Source: Liolophura sinensis (Eukaryota > Mollusca > Polyplacophora > Chitonida > Chitonidae). Taken from it: a stretch of 64,000 nt of DNA. Of this stretch, positions 26,201-36,481 are shown piece after piece. Numbering within the stretch: position 1 is the first letter of the stretch; every line of letters starts with the position of its first letter. The translations under genes were made by a program, and so were the position numbers. The notes below the pieces were generated by a model that worked only from the letters and a program-made list of their open reading frames with translations, had not been told where the DNA came from and searched no databases. The stretch is from the NCBI RefSeq assembly GCF_032854445.1, contig NC_088304.1, forward strand, positions 27,411,732-27,475,731, given 5' to 3'.

Positions 26201-29200
26201 TATATGACATGTAGGTATTGTAAGGTGATGTTTATGTATGAAGTCTGTGACCTGTATGTGTATTGCTTCAGGCGTTAACGCCGTTTTACAGATCAGTTAA
26301 CAGGGTTAACTGCTTATTTTGACGCCACTGGTGTCGGTTGTTAAAATTCTTGGCGCCACTTTGTGCCGTTTGGAAAGTTTAATTTAGCTGTTTAATTACC
26401 AAGTATGAACAGTGTGTGTTTGGTTAAAAAAGTTGTCCTTTTCGAATTGGTTAAGTTTTTTTAAACCAGTAAATAGTTTTGTTAATAACCTAGTTATCAA
26501 CTCATTCCGACGTTAGCAGCTAGTTGACGTCAAATCATTTCACGCCATTTGGTATTGGTTGAGGCGTAAACGCCGGTTAAAAGATCCATTAACAGTTCTG
26601 TAAACACTTCAGTGGAACATTATCCTAAAGCTTATTGGTGAAGGCGTTAAAGCTAGTTGACAGTAGAATTTAGAGTTGATATAAAAAGTCTGTTTGTCTT
26701 CACTGACGCCTAACCAAATATATAATATTTTATCTGTAACGTTGTTCATAATAAAAAAAAATATTTTCTTTAAGACAATAATGATTTGTAGGGCTTTTCA
26801 AGTTGTGTTCGTGTCTTGGGAATTCGGTAAACATTTAAGTGTGACCTCACATTAGAGTATATTAGTTCAGGCGTCATAGCCAGTAATCAGTTGAGTTTAC
26901 TCATTGGTCAACAATTTAGAGTGACGTCACCGTTGTTTAACGCCGTACGTTAAAGATTTCTCCAGCAATATTTTTTTTTAGATTGGCAAAGTGGTGTTGG
27001 GGAACCGCTTAGAACCTGTTTGTATCTATCTGTAATGTATTGTTCAATTAAAAAAGATTTCTATAGAATAAACATTAGATATTTTTTTAAATAGGTTAGG
27101 AGACAGAATGGCTAATTAGCTGACAGTGGACATGGGGTGTCCTGGTTTTAATTCTCCTAGCCTCCATCACTCTTCAACATATCTTCCACACCTAATATTT
27201 ATCCCAGGTTCAGTATAGCCAATCAGAAAAAAGTCTGTAATCCTCGTCGCCCCCTGGAGTTAATATCAGGAGTTATTGACATCAAGTAATAGCCCACATT
27301 AAGTGTCATTATTGTTGATGATGTTTGTAGGTGCTATATTTATGGAGATATGGGCCTGACAGCTATTCAGACTGCCATTCACAGAAGCGCCCCTGGTGTC
27401 AAATGCAGGAATTTTTCGGCATGACGTGATAGCCCGCATTAAGTGCCATTAATGTACCAAGTATCATGTCTGTATGCGCAGTATTTATAGAGATATGAGC
27501 CCGACTGCTATTCACACTGCAATTAAAACTGCTATTCACAGAAGCGCCACCTGCTGTCAGAATCAGGAATCACTGGCATCACGTGATAGCCCGCATTAAG
27601 TGCATCAATGTACCATGTCTGTATGTGAAGTATTAATGAAGTTATAGCCGAATGTACAATTTATAGAAGTAAGGACTTGTCCCCGTTCAATACCTAACTG
27701 CTAACTGCGAACTGTGGTTTAATTTCACTAACGTTCAGAAAAAGAAGTGTAATGGAAAGTATCATTTTTAATGCATCTGAGTCCGTCTGAAAGTTCGTGT
27801 TTACATACATTACCAGACTTTACATGAAATACATTACGTGCATCATAACTGATACAAAGATCATTACATGCATGACATAACATGTTTCTCAAACAGTTAC
27901 AAAGAACGACCACGGCCAATATAGAAAATATAAAACAAAATCTTAACGAAGTTTCCGCCCTTTGACTTATATTGGACAAAACAGTTTATCGGATTTCAGA
28001 AGACACAAACATTCTGACAAACACCCATGAAGAACTAGGACTTTCATGAAGGACTAGGACTTTATCTTTAGTCGTATACTCACGTCATTTGGCCACCTTG
28101 CCAGACGGAGAGGTTTCCCGTTGTAGAACACCTCCAGTGGAGCTGTGCGCTGAACGGCAAATCCAAACTTACCCAAGTGTCCTAACTGAGTCAGCGGAAT
28201 ACCAGCATCCGTTAACTTTAACTGCAGGACCTGGATGAAGGGTTAGTATGAAATTGAGAGGATAAGAGAGAGAGCATAACTATGAAACAAGGAAACCTGA
28301 ACAAAAGAATAAATTTCCAAGAAATCAATAACTGTGGGTATTATTTGAATATTTTTAAGCTCTGTAGGTGAATTAAACCGTAGCAGAGGTAAACTGAAGA
28401 ATGACCAAATTTCACCGGTAATACGTGTGCCCATGTGCAGTTGTGGTCACTGCCCTGATTTTACTCCCAATGCTGTAAGTCTTTTATTACATGTATACTG
28501 GTAAGGAGCGTATTGGTGAACTGAATTGGGAGAGCCAGAACTGACTGTTCAACACTAGTTCTCATCTTTATTTTCCCATTGGTGTTACTTACTGTATTCC
28601 TTAGACTGACGACCGTTAGGTTTAGGAAACTGAACCCAATCTACAAATCACCTAACTGAACGTCGAAGCCGATCCATTCGGAACAGGATTCAAACCTGAC
28701 AATTCCTTGAAAACGGAGCAGTGGTGGTACATATCTTGCTCCTTCTTCCTTTTTGGGATACTCACGGGGCCGTATTTATCAAGCAATTTAGGACATAAGG
28801 CATAAATTAAAAGTGCGTAAATAGAATGATTCAGAAACGGAAAGGACTCTGTGACTAGCACATTATTCTGTACTAAAGAATGAGTGTACAAATTTTAAAC
28901 TCCTGGGAGCAAAACATTTTAATTGTACCTGTCTTTGAATTTTTGACTTCAGTCTTGAGATGTTTGATAAATATGACTTCAAGTCTAGGATTTACCTTAT
29001 TATGGGCTGTTGTAGGCAGAGTCTGTAACACATGTGGGTCTTTGACTGGATGGAACAAATGGTTTCCAAGTCGTTTACCACCTGTCTGGAAACCAGAAAA
29101 AATATAAAGAACTGGCCCAACATGTGGACAGAATTATCAGGAAAGTGAATAAAAAAGAGCTATGTAATCACTGAACTGTTATTTAAAACCATACACCAAA

Positions 29201-30739
29201 CCTTTTCACGTCTATGATGGCGGTGAACTTTATCGGTGTATCTTTGATATAGAAAATTGATGATTGAACATATTGGCGAACAGAGAAATCGATCGGTTGT
29301 TTGTTTTTTATATATATAAAAATGCTACTTTTATAAAAGTCATACTGCCGGATTCATCGGTGGTGTAAATAGTTATTAGATTAAAATAATAACTCCGCCA
29401 TGGTTCAAAAATCTTAGAAAGCTTTCAGTTCTATTTTTGATGAGAACACATGTGTATTACAACATGAAATCAATCTGTAAAATTGTGGGTTGTTGTCCAC
29501 ATGTTTATTACACAGCATATTGAATATTTCAACATTGTTACGGATGATGCACTTATAAATCGAACAAACCGAAAATCCTCACTCCTATTGAGAGCTTACC
29601 ACGTGAACCTCCTGTCCGTTGTACGCTCTGAACGTCACCCTATGTCCGTAATTCTTGTTCAAAGTCACGGATTGGCTGAGGTCATGATAACCTTGTGTCA
29701 GTTCAATGCTAACATCTTCAATACAAACAGAAACACTCATTTCTTTTTCTGTTGAATAATGTTGGTGTTCAGACCACATTTAGAAATTGCAATGAATACA
29801 TCTTATTTCAATAATTAAGTTTTCGAATCGCAAAGGTGCATCCCGCATCTGAGCATCTAAAGCAATGGACAATACTACTGATTGGCGTTTATACAGAAAC
29901 ATAATCTCGCTGGTGTTGATAAGAAAATGTCAGATCATTACTTATGTTTACAAAGTCCTCGATAGGAAAATTACAATAAGTATTAGATGATCCTTCTCAT
30001 ATGGCGATTTCACAGAAAGAATACAAGCTATGGAAGACAGATTGGGGCAAAACTTCCCATCCATAAATCTTTTTACCTCTTTTTGCCTCAAAAAACTAAG
30101 CCAATCTCACTGCACTGTAGTTTATCGGGTAATGTCTTGTAGACGGACAGCGGTGTAATAGTACAGATGGGAGAACGGCAAAGTCGCATGCCCCAGAAAG
30201 GCCTATCACATGTTCACAAGGTCACACGTGTAGAGGGTTTTCTCTGTACAGCAAAGGACAGACGTTATTAGCGCAGTGTGTGAAGTAGAAGGAAATAATC
30301 CTTGTTAGAGTGTTCAGTTTTCCTCGCTTCTCTAGCTGTCCTTTGTCCGTTGAGGCTTGTTGCGACCACCAGGCTTTTGATCGGTGACATCACGTGTTCA
30401 AATCCAGTTTTCGCTGTTTCATCTGCGATTCTAGCGAGGTTTGTCAGGTGTCTTGCGAAGGTGGTTTGCAACTGGCCCAGTTAGCGGAAAACCTTATGTA
30501 CTGGTTTTGATGAAACTTTATGGCCAGCTTGATATTGCCACACGTACAAACTCACTACATTTTGGAAGCTAGAATCCGCATCATTTGGACATACGACTCA
30601 GACGCAGAGTATTTTCACGTGGTCGGGCACTTGTACATTTACTGCGGCGTTCTCGGTGTGTATTCTGGTTAAATATGATTTCTGTTTTATAGTACACCAC
30701 GCTACCACATCTCCTTAGCGATAAATTCATTATAGTTTT

Positions 30740-30818
<79 letters not shown>

Positions 30819-32383
30819 CTCTTACACCTCGGCGACAGTAAAACAGTACAAGAAATCCTCTACCTTATGCTGGTTGCTGTCAGACCTTCTCACGCGCGGC
30901 CAGAGAGCTTCACGCATCGGTAGAAAGCTAACGTTTCATTCTACTTTTTCCAGCAAACTAGTCACTAGTCCACAGAGGCCCCAAATTTCAGGAAAAATAT
31001 CCATTACATGCAGTGGCAGAATTTATTAAAATCAATTTACTATCTAATTATGCTATTTACATGAACGTAAGCCTCTTTGCCATACGCTTGTCTTCATTTC
31101 ACAGTATTCATCACTTAAAATGACATCAAAAGACACATGATCTATGTGTCGAAACAAACTGTAGTGTCTCCTTCCTCTGGTTGGCATATTGTATGTGATT
31201 GTATGGTGCTTGTATGTTAAATGCGATGACAACACAGTATTTTGAGTATTCCCAGACCAATGACGTCGAATAAATTGCTATAACCATAACTGCATGGCTT
31301 TTGCCTAATTCTGCTCGAGCCATTCTGCTAGGGGGCGTGTAAATTGACACTATTTACATGAGCATTCAGAATAACATTGTGGCTGAGATAAATTGGAAAG
31401 AGGTTGCATTTCGCAGATTTCGTGCAACCATCGCTGCTCTGGTTTTACTCTCTATACTGTTCGTCTTTAATTATATCGTTTGCTCAGTGGATTAAGAGCT
31501 GGCTTTTGTGGCCATCAGGCCATTGACAAATGAATTACAGGTTTATGTAAGGAAGACAGTCAACTATGTCGTAAATAAATCAGTCAAGCAAATGACAGAG
31601 GAGTGTATAGGACGCCCGCCCTGTATTCTACGCCGTGAGGAATTAATATGTCGTGAGGAGCTTACCATTTCCAGCAACGTCTGAGTCATCGAGTCGGGAA
31701 ACCGCCTTTTGAACGGATTTCAAAGGACTTGACAGGGTCAGTCTGAAATAAGGGTTTGTAAATTGCCTCTTTGATAGAAATTTATTTATTTATTTATTTA
31801 TTTTGATTGGTGTTTTACGCCCTACTCAAGAATATTTCACTTATACGACGGCCGCCAGCATTATGGTGGAAGGAAACCAGGCAGAGCCTGGGGAAAACCC
31901 ACGATCATCTGCAGGTTGCTAGCAGGCCTTCCCACGTGCGGCCGGAGAGGAAACCAGCATGAGCTGGACTTGAACTCACAGCGACCGCATTGGTGAGAAG
32001 CCTCTGGGTCATTACGCTGCGCTAGCGCAAAACCAGCATGAGTTGGACTTGAACTCACAGCGACCGCATTGGTGAGAAGCTTCTGGGTCATTACGCTGCG
32101 CTAACCAACGGAGCCACGGAGGCCCCCACTTTGACAAAAATAGTGCATGACCTGAACCAACTCATTCTAGGTGTTCCTCATTCCGCATGTTATGTACAAT
32201 ACCTCTAGTTTGGTTCATACAGCTTTTTTTGTTGGCTTCCTCTCTGGCCGTACGTTACAAGGTCTCCCAGCAACCTGCGGATGGTCGTGGGTTCTGGGCT
32301 CTGCCCGGTTTCGTCCCATCATAATGGTGACCAGCGTGGTATAAGTGAAATATTCTTGAGTATGGCATAAAACACCAATCAAA

Positions 32384-32418
<35 letters not shown>

Positions 32419-32580
32419 ATCTATATATATATATATGGTTGGTCAGAAAAAATATTCTGAAATATATGATCACGCTTACCCATTGTTGGTGTCTGACCCA
32501 GAAGGAGACACATACAGGCGGATTTCTACTCCCGCTACTAGCAGCAGGAGGGTAGAGAAGTAACAGAATGACTCAAGCAT
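5248..32580 (-). CDS. Gene A: secreted GH141-like beta-helix protein with three four-Cys modules
   Basis: Rebuilt from 23 exons (5' to 3', high to low): 32580-32480, 31742-31666, 29715-29600, 29085-28996, 28230-28084, 24179-24049, 23796-23696, 20432-20344, 19868-19753, 19135-19014, 18581-18492, 18227-18055, 14705-14610, 14053-13925, 13376-13233, 12815-12731, 12349-12243, 11954-11801, 10630-10496, 9484-9296, 6809-6594, 6324-6211, 5369-5248; 947 aa. All introns are GT-AG and phases are continuous. Residues 1-18 form a hydrophobic signal peptide, then the LYVSPSGSD beta-helix start. Residues about 30-690 form a right-handed beta-helix with the GH141-type strings DCGGIHTGRDW, GIMLDD, IGGGRDN and YPKLARID. 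Acidic candidates are D471, D480, D511 and D512. A linker (690-734, with VTTTEAPST) and three four-Cys modules follow. The ATG has A at -3. Exons 15 and 21 use weak GTTGGT donors. Enzyme activity and substrate are inferred from fold only. Confidence 0.85.
5378..6170 (-). repeat. Direct duplications in gene A intron 22
   Basis: Sequence beside the exon 23 acceptor (CGGAACATATAGA, AACATAACAATTATGC, ATTCTCTACGT, TCTAACA...ACACACAC) recurs about 270 bp away at 5650-5830. A further block, TTTAAATGGATATATATTTA with GGTAAATGT, occurs at about 5609 and again at about 6093. These are local intronic duplications of moderate age. Confidence 0.7.
7300..8340 (+). pseudogene. Tc1-like transposase remnant, rearranged
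   Basis: Broken transposase in intron 20 of gene A. Plus-strand pieces in different frames encode an N-terminal helix-turn-helix-like part (GATYAHIARIFGCSR, around 7450-7500) and the first catalytic part (FMDESRFCLF with GGCSVIVWAGICGEE, 7814-7975). After a jump, the C-terminal part follows (PAGSPDMSP...LWDIIGRRV...IPRDFIRRL, 7978-8155). The missing middle (HDNARHHTARVVQNFL up to PAGSPDMSP, with the second catalytic Asp) lies at about 8168-8336 in inverted orientation. Frameshifts, a stop near 8070 and the inversion make it non-functional. Confidence 0.8.
8960..9112 (+). mobile_element. MetaSINE-like, 5'-truncated
   Basis: 3' half of the main SINE inside gene A intron 20: CCCAGCAACCTGCGGGTTG, a 14-bp C run replacing part of the centre, GGTTTCCTCCCACC, GTACGGCGTAAAACACC and an A-rich AATAAATAAA tail. 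Confidence 0.85.
10867..11205 (+). mobile_element. SINE, second family, full copy
   Basis: In gene A intron 18. It opens with a tRNA-like head (CCGGCCCCGGTAGCACAGTT, an A-box-like element in GTAGCACAGTTGGTAGAG, and a B-box-like GATCCATGGTC). It continues with the body shared with the copies at 2401-2670 and 39190-39522 and ends AAGTACGACGTTAAAACCCC. It is unrelated in body to the main SINE family. Confidence 0.75.
14610..14705 (-). other. Gene A exon 13, candidate active-site turn
   Basis: A 32-codon, phase 0-0 exon with a CTAG acceptor and a GTAAGT donor, too short for a simple ORF scan. It encodes GNDHMIRKNHVHHLC...SDCGGIHTGRDWTC. The same exon in gene B (51551-51646) is 96 nt too. In bacterial GH141-like proteins this position typically reads as GD-x-G-x-IYTGRDW, so the two acidic residues are catalytic candidates by analogy. 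This is not proven here. Confidence 0.8.
15447..15500 (-). mobile_element. MetaSINE-like 3' fragment
   Basis: Minus-strand 3' end of the main SINE only (complement of GTATTTTACGCTGTACTCAG, TCACTTATACGACGG), in gene A intron 12. Confidence 0.6.
15590..16950 (+). repeat. Unclassified ~1 kb dispersed repeat, copy 1
   Basis: In gene A intron 12. It aligns by eye with 32815-33840 in the same orientation through many blocks: CAAGAAACTGTG, GACAGCTGCTG, TGCTCCAGTCACACTG, AAAATCACTGCAC, CAGTTATGCA, AGCAACCATCTCTTTTATGG and TATTTTGAAATTT. An extra partial unit (15595-15780) precedes the longer one. No coding capacity is seen; it is probably a non-autonomous element. Confidence 0.65.
16982..17246 (+). 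mobile_element. MetaSINE-like, full length
   Basis: Full copy in gene A intron 12: tRNA-like head (GGCCTCCGTGGTCAGTTGG), B-box-like GAGTTCAAGTCC, central block and 3' end GAGTACGGCGTAAAACACCA with a short A-rich tail. Confidence 0.9.
19303..19563 (+). mobile_element. MetaSINE-like, full length, diverged head
   Basis: In gene A intron 9. The head reads GGGGCCTCGGGGCTCAGTTG and the body and tail are intact (GAGTACAGCGTAAAACACC, then AAATAAATAAAC). Several differences from the other copies point to an older insertion. Confidence 0.88.
20568..20740 (-). mobile_element. MetaSINE-like, 5'-truncated
   Basis: Minus copy in gene A intron 7. Read from the plus strand it gives TTATTTGATTGGTTCTTTAC, TCAAGAATATTTCACTTAT, GTGGGAGGAAACCGGGC and AGGTTGCTGGGAGACC, then stops before the tRNA-like head. 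Confidence 0.85.
21126..21800 (-). pseudogene. DUF3504/Crypton-type tyrosine recombinase fragment
   Basis: Two overlapping minus-strand frames in gene A intron 7 together resemble the C-terminal half of DUF3504 (ZMYM/KCTD1-like, Crypton-derived) tyrosine recombinases. The upstream frame carries DSPFYLSPIPECRL and SVWNYSTPVGEHRLG (about 21610-21750). The downstream frame carries WENIVWEAAGLKGRKTNHSV-RKTS, then PHTIMQITGHKSLASIQEHD (about 21465-21625). The HxxR and GHK motifs are present. Where family members have Tyr after the GHK helix this copy has His (CAT, one base from TAT). The frameshift and lost Tyr indicate a dead copy. Confidence 0.7.
22930..22998 (-). mobile_element. MetaSINE-like 3' fragment
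   Basis: Only the 3' end remains: plus strand TTATTTATTTATTTGATTGG, TGTTTTACGCCGAACTCAAG, ATTTCACTTATAAGACGGCG. In gene A intron 7. Confidence 0.85.
23138..23265. repeat. Dispersed repeat shared with 47583-47705
   Basis: GAATAGCCCAAATAATTACC, TTTCACAAAC, ATCAGCCTC and GTAATAAAGTT occur in the same order near 47600 in gene B intron 9. It is a short low-complexity-free repeat of unknown class in introns of both paralogs. Confidence 0.5.
24378..27734. mobile_element. 3.36 kb long-TIR DNA transposon, non-autonomous (MULE-like)
   Basis: Occupies gene A intron 5. The left end (CCGTGAGTGAAGTTAGACTG, then TTCGCAGTAACCAGTTAG and GGGGACAAGCCC) and the inverse of the right end (ACGTTAGTGAAATTAAACC, TTCGCAGTTAGCAGTTAG, GGGGACAAGTCC) match over several hundred bases. 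Both arms carry repeated subterminal units (GGCGCTTCTGTGAATAGCAG; GCGGGCTATCACGTGATG). Flanks show a 9-bp direct repeat TCAGAAAAA (24369-24377 and 27735-27743). The interior has no ORF of note but holds a diverged ~0.8 kb internal direct duplication (25100-25690 resembles 26085-26420). Long TIRs plus a 9-bp TSD fit Mutator-like elements; the class assignment is inferred. Confidence 0.75.
30743..30817. repeat. (AT)n microsatellite
   Basis: About 37 AT dinucleotides in gene A intron 2. Confidence 0.97.
31782..32126 (-). mobile_element. MetaSINE-like with duplicated tRNA head
   Basis: Minus copy in gene A intron 1. The body and AAAT tail are normal, but the ~75-bp head segment occurs twice in tandem (31955-32030 and 32031-32104; each contains AACTCACAGCGACCGCATTG and TCATTACGCTGCGCTA). 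Only the outer copy has the 5' start (complement of GGAGCCACGGAGGCCCC). Confidence 0.9.
32230..32420 (+). mobile_element. MetaSINE-like, 5'-truncated, long AAAT tail
   Basis: Plus copy in gene A intron 1 lacking the tRNA head. It begins at GGCTTCCTCTCTGGCCGTAC and ends AAAACACCAATCA followed by about nine AAAT units (32383-32420), then a short (AT)n run. With the preceding copy it forms a tail-out inverted pair only about 100 bp apart. Confidence 0.88.
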
Positions 32581-32814
32581 GGTCTCTGATTCTCTGCTCA
32601 AACTGAAATATTTTAAAGCCTTTGTCACTAAGATAATGGAAAGTACGGTGAGCTGTGTTCACTACAACAAAAATTTAATAGGAGTATTTTCTGTATAGTA
32701 GATTAGATCTACGTCCAGTGAAGAGTTGACGGAGGTGGTAGGTTATGTGTCTTCTACATGGCTTTCTACTGAGGCGGCATGGCGCATTTTTCGACTCGAC
32801 CCACCAAAGTACCT

Positions 32815-33840
32815 GGTATGGTCAGGCGGGGAATCGACCTCAGAGCAAGAAACTGTGGACCTGAAGAAGCTTCACTGACTACATCTGTGATTAACAGCTG
32901 CTGACACACTCACAGGGCTATTTCTATTTTCAGTTCTGTTTTACTTTTCTATTCCTGGTATGGCAAGAATTCATTGATGGCAATGTATAAGTCATAAGAT
33001 TGAAAAATTGGTAGCCTGCTCCAGTCACACTGTAGTATCCTTTTTTTACATTAGACACGGTACAATGGCGAAAATCACTGCACCACAAATGTAGCTTTCT
33101 TGAGCACTCAGTTATGCAGCAATCAATTAAATACAATTATAACAAACGTTCAGCCTTATACATTCACTATGCATAATATGTTATTGTTACTGACAGCTAC
33201 ATTACCACATGTGTTCTCAACCAGGATCTGCGTATGATTTCGCTATAATGATCACACGTTACGTAGTACTATGTCTTAACAATTATCCACTCTAATTCAT
33301 GATAACATTGATTTAATGCAAGAGAGCCTATATCTTTACATCCACAAATAGTATGCTGCCAAACAGAAAAACCCCCTCAAAGATTAGAACTCTTCCCCGA
33401 GGTACAATCTGTTCTCCAAAATGACTTCGTTAGCTCACTGTACTATAAAGGATATCTAATATATGCAAAAACTGAACACCTTATAAAGTTTATATTTTAC
33501 ATATGAAGACCAAACCGAAACTTCCATAGCACGTATAAATACACAAATGAAACATTTACTGAAGATATTTCTCTGGTTAACTTTGTATTTTCATACAGTA
33601 AATTAAAGACAGAGAGCCTCGATTGAACGAAAAATTAGCGTTTTGATCGATTTTTGGATCGCATTTTGGATAGTTATTACTAAGCAACGATCTCTTTTAT
33701 GGCCATATAACTTTTACTGGTGCTCTGACCAAGTTTATACTTCTGATCTGAAATTTTGCAGAAATGGGATTTTGAAATTTGCACTTTCTTATCGTACTTT
33801 CTGGGGCGATTCTTCGTCTTAGCGTCCTAGGTCCTTGCGT
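32815..33840 (+). repeat. Unclassified ~1 kb dispersed repeat, copy 2
   Basis: Second copy of the repeat at 15590-16950, starting near CCTGGTATGGTCAGGCGGGG and ending near GCGTCCTAGGTCCTTGCG. It sits only about 230 bp upstream of the gene A start codon, so it may contribute to or disrupt that promoter. Confidence 0.65.
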
Positions 33841-34747
33841 TTGATATTTTATGCGATTGGTACGTCCGATAAATCACATTGTCAGAACGCGGCTATGAAA
33901 GTGACTTTTATTTTCACTCTGCTTTAGCATTGGGACATCAGCTTATTACAGACATAATGTAATATGGTACAGTCATCTGTGACGCCCTGAGTCTGATGAA
34001 GGCGGTGACACTTGAGGTATCGGATCCACATTGGTGACAATAGTGTGAGGCGCTCTGCGGACATGATCCCTGATCCACACCTGAAAAAAGCAGGACTTCA
34101 CATTAAAGTTTTGCCAGAGATCATGCAGAGCGTTTCCCGTTTAGGCGAAAACGTTTTCCAGGTGTGTAAAACGCATCATTCTCTGTTTCGTTGTAGTTTT
34201 ATCCGTTATTCAAAATATACAAGGTTTATAAGTGAGAGTTTATAAGATCCACCGCATCTTGCCAGGCACCTAACAAACATCCTGACGTAAAGCCCAATTC
34301 TAAACAACCAAGGTTAGATGCGCACATGTGACCTTCTAACCCACTATTTCTCAAGTTAGATCCAGCAAAACGAACCTCTCAAGTTTTATGTAGACTATCA
34401 CATGACAACGGGGAAAAACTGGCTTACTTATAAACATGTATCCTTCCTCAGTTTAACAGATGTAGAACTTATGCTCTTGGGCGAGAACGCTTACATCGAA
34501 CTGCGCACGGTGTACCGTCTATCACATTGCATTGTGACGGCGTCAAAATGGTTACAGTGCTTGTTAGGACGTTGACTGTTGTTTAAAAATCTTAAAAATC
34601 TTTCACTTATACGATGGCGGACAGTTTTAGGGCGAAAGAAGTCAAAGTGCACTCAAACGAGCTGAACACAAGACCACACAACAGAGCACCGTCTACTAAG
34701 CCTTACCAGCAAAGCGCTGGCATCACTGAACGCGGGAAATCTTAGAT

Positions 34748-34970
34748 TTGATTTGATTTGATTGTTTTTTTGCCGTACTCAAGAATATTTCATTTAAATG
34801 CGAAGGCGGCCAACAGTATGATGGGAGGAAACCGAACAGACTCTTGTGGAAACCCACGACCCTCCGCAGGATGCTGAGGGACCTTCCCACTTACGGCCAG
34901 AGAGAAAGAGAGCATGAGCTAGACTTGAATTCACATCGCGCCCCTCGGCCACGGTGGTACCCAGAAATCT
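34748..34970 (-). mobile_element. MetaSINE-like, diverged
   Basis: Old minus copy: plus strand GATTTGATTG then GCCGTACTCAAGAATATTTC, ATGGGAGGAAACCGA, GGAAACCCACGACC and TGAGCTAGACTTGAATTCAC, with a degraded head ending at GCCACGGTGGT. Confidence 0.75.
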
Positions 34971-36481
34971 AAGAATTTGCCTGCCAGTAATGGGCTTGGC
35001 CCCACATCAAGTACCTTAATCACCCAGCCCCGTTCCCTAAAAGATAACTATTTCTCCTTCTATGACCCGATTGTGGAACTTGTCACGGCCGTGCGGAGAA
35101 AAGGCTCCTTTACCACATTTTCTCAACATATTGCATCTCTGGCTCTTTAGAATCAAACTGTGTTCTCGCGGAAGGAGGGCAGCAGGATAATCGAATTACA
35201 ACACTCCTCTGGCAGGTACCTTTCTGCAGCTACCCGGTAAGGGATGGCGGTGCACTCTTAAATGTCTTTCTATCATATAAGCGCAATTTTCTTGGGTTTT
35301 ACGTCAAAAAGCAAGTAAATTAGCTGTTTGCCAGACGTTTCTGTCACCACCATTTGAATGTGCGATGTCTTTAAATATGTAGCTAACACACCTTCGTATA
35401 TTTACCCTTTCCAGACGTGACCTGGCACATATTCAGTTATCGGTCGACAGCCTACAGATGTTTATCATACAAGTGGGTCGGTACAGACTGACGACAGCGA
35501 ACTCTCTCGTAGACCAGCAATAATGCCACACGTTCAGAGCCCTCTGTAGACACGCCGATTTGTTGTGAGTTCGACGAGCCACGATGAGTTCCTTTGCCTA
35601 CCAGTCTCGCGTGATTTCTCCGCTCTTTGCGTGACCATGCAGATGTAACTCCACATAACAGCCCTGCCCAGCAGTTATAGTTGCTCCTATAAATTAAGTT
35701 CCAATTCACAAAATCTGAACGATATAACTTTGTTCAGGAGAAAGCAATTGTTGTAACCACGAATGTCTAAATTTTAACAAGAACTGAACTCAAAAAACTC
35801 ATTCCCTAGGGATGATTCTCTACTTAGCAGGAAAGTGTTGTTCAAAGCAAAACAAATTGAAATACCATCTCTTCACGAAAAGTGTATTATAATGATGAAA
35901 ATGGAGTGTCATTTCCTGCGCAATAGCGACTCGTGCCCACGCTGGATGTTTTTCAGTACGTGAGGATTGCGTCACCTGTTTGCATTCGATTGAAAAAAAA
36001 TACTTGGTTATGACCCATGGCCCAAACAGACACAGCGCCATCTGGATATTGTCAAAGTTAAATAACTCTGTGATGTAACTCATTACACAGTGATATAATT
36101 CATTGAATTATGCAACTGAGTTATCTTCCCACAGACAACATCCAGGAGGCGCCATCCGTCTTTTGGTTATGGACACTAACTGAGTATTATTTACCATTGT
36201 CATCATAAAGACAGTGATGACCAATAAGTTACACAGCGCGTACCCGAATCATTAAGGGTGGGGCGGTTTCTAATAAACATGCAGTTCTGAGAAAGGTAGC
36301 CACTTCCTTTAGCTGTTCCAAAGATTACACATTAACGATATAATTATTGTCTAAGTTTCCATACTTAATTATGTGAATTCAACCAATGGCACAAATGAAA
36401 TAAAAAGACCTTACTACATACCCGCTGGTTCGTACACCGCTTGGACGGCCTGGTCATGTGGGGATCCACATGCTCTTCACT

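Noticed and set aside
30320-30470. Possible tRNA-derived element (GTGTTCAAATCCAG, B-box-like), with a similar stretch near 43090-43260
   Set aside because: The two stretches could not be aligned well enough to define ends or a shared family.
34012-34245. 77-codon plus-strand frame upstream of gene A
   Set aside because: No recognised domain and no paired exon could be found; left unannotated, though a lineage-specific exon cannot be excluded.
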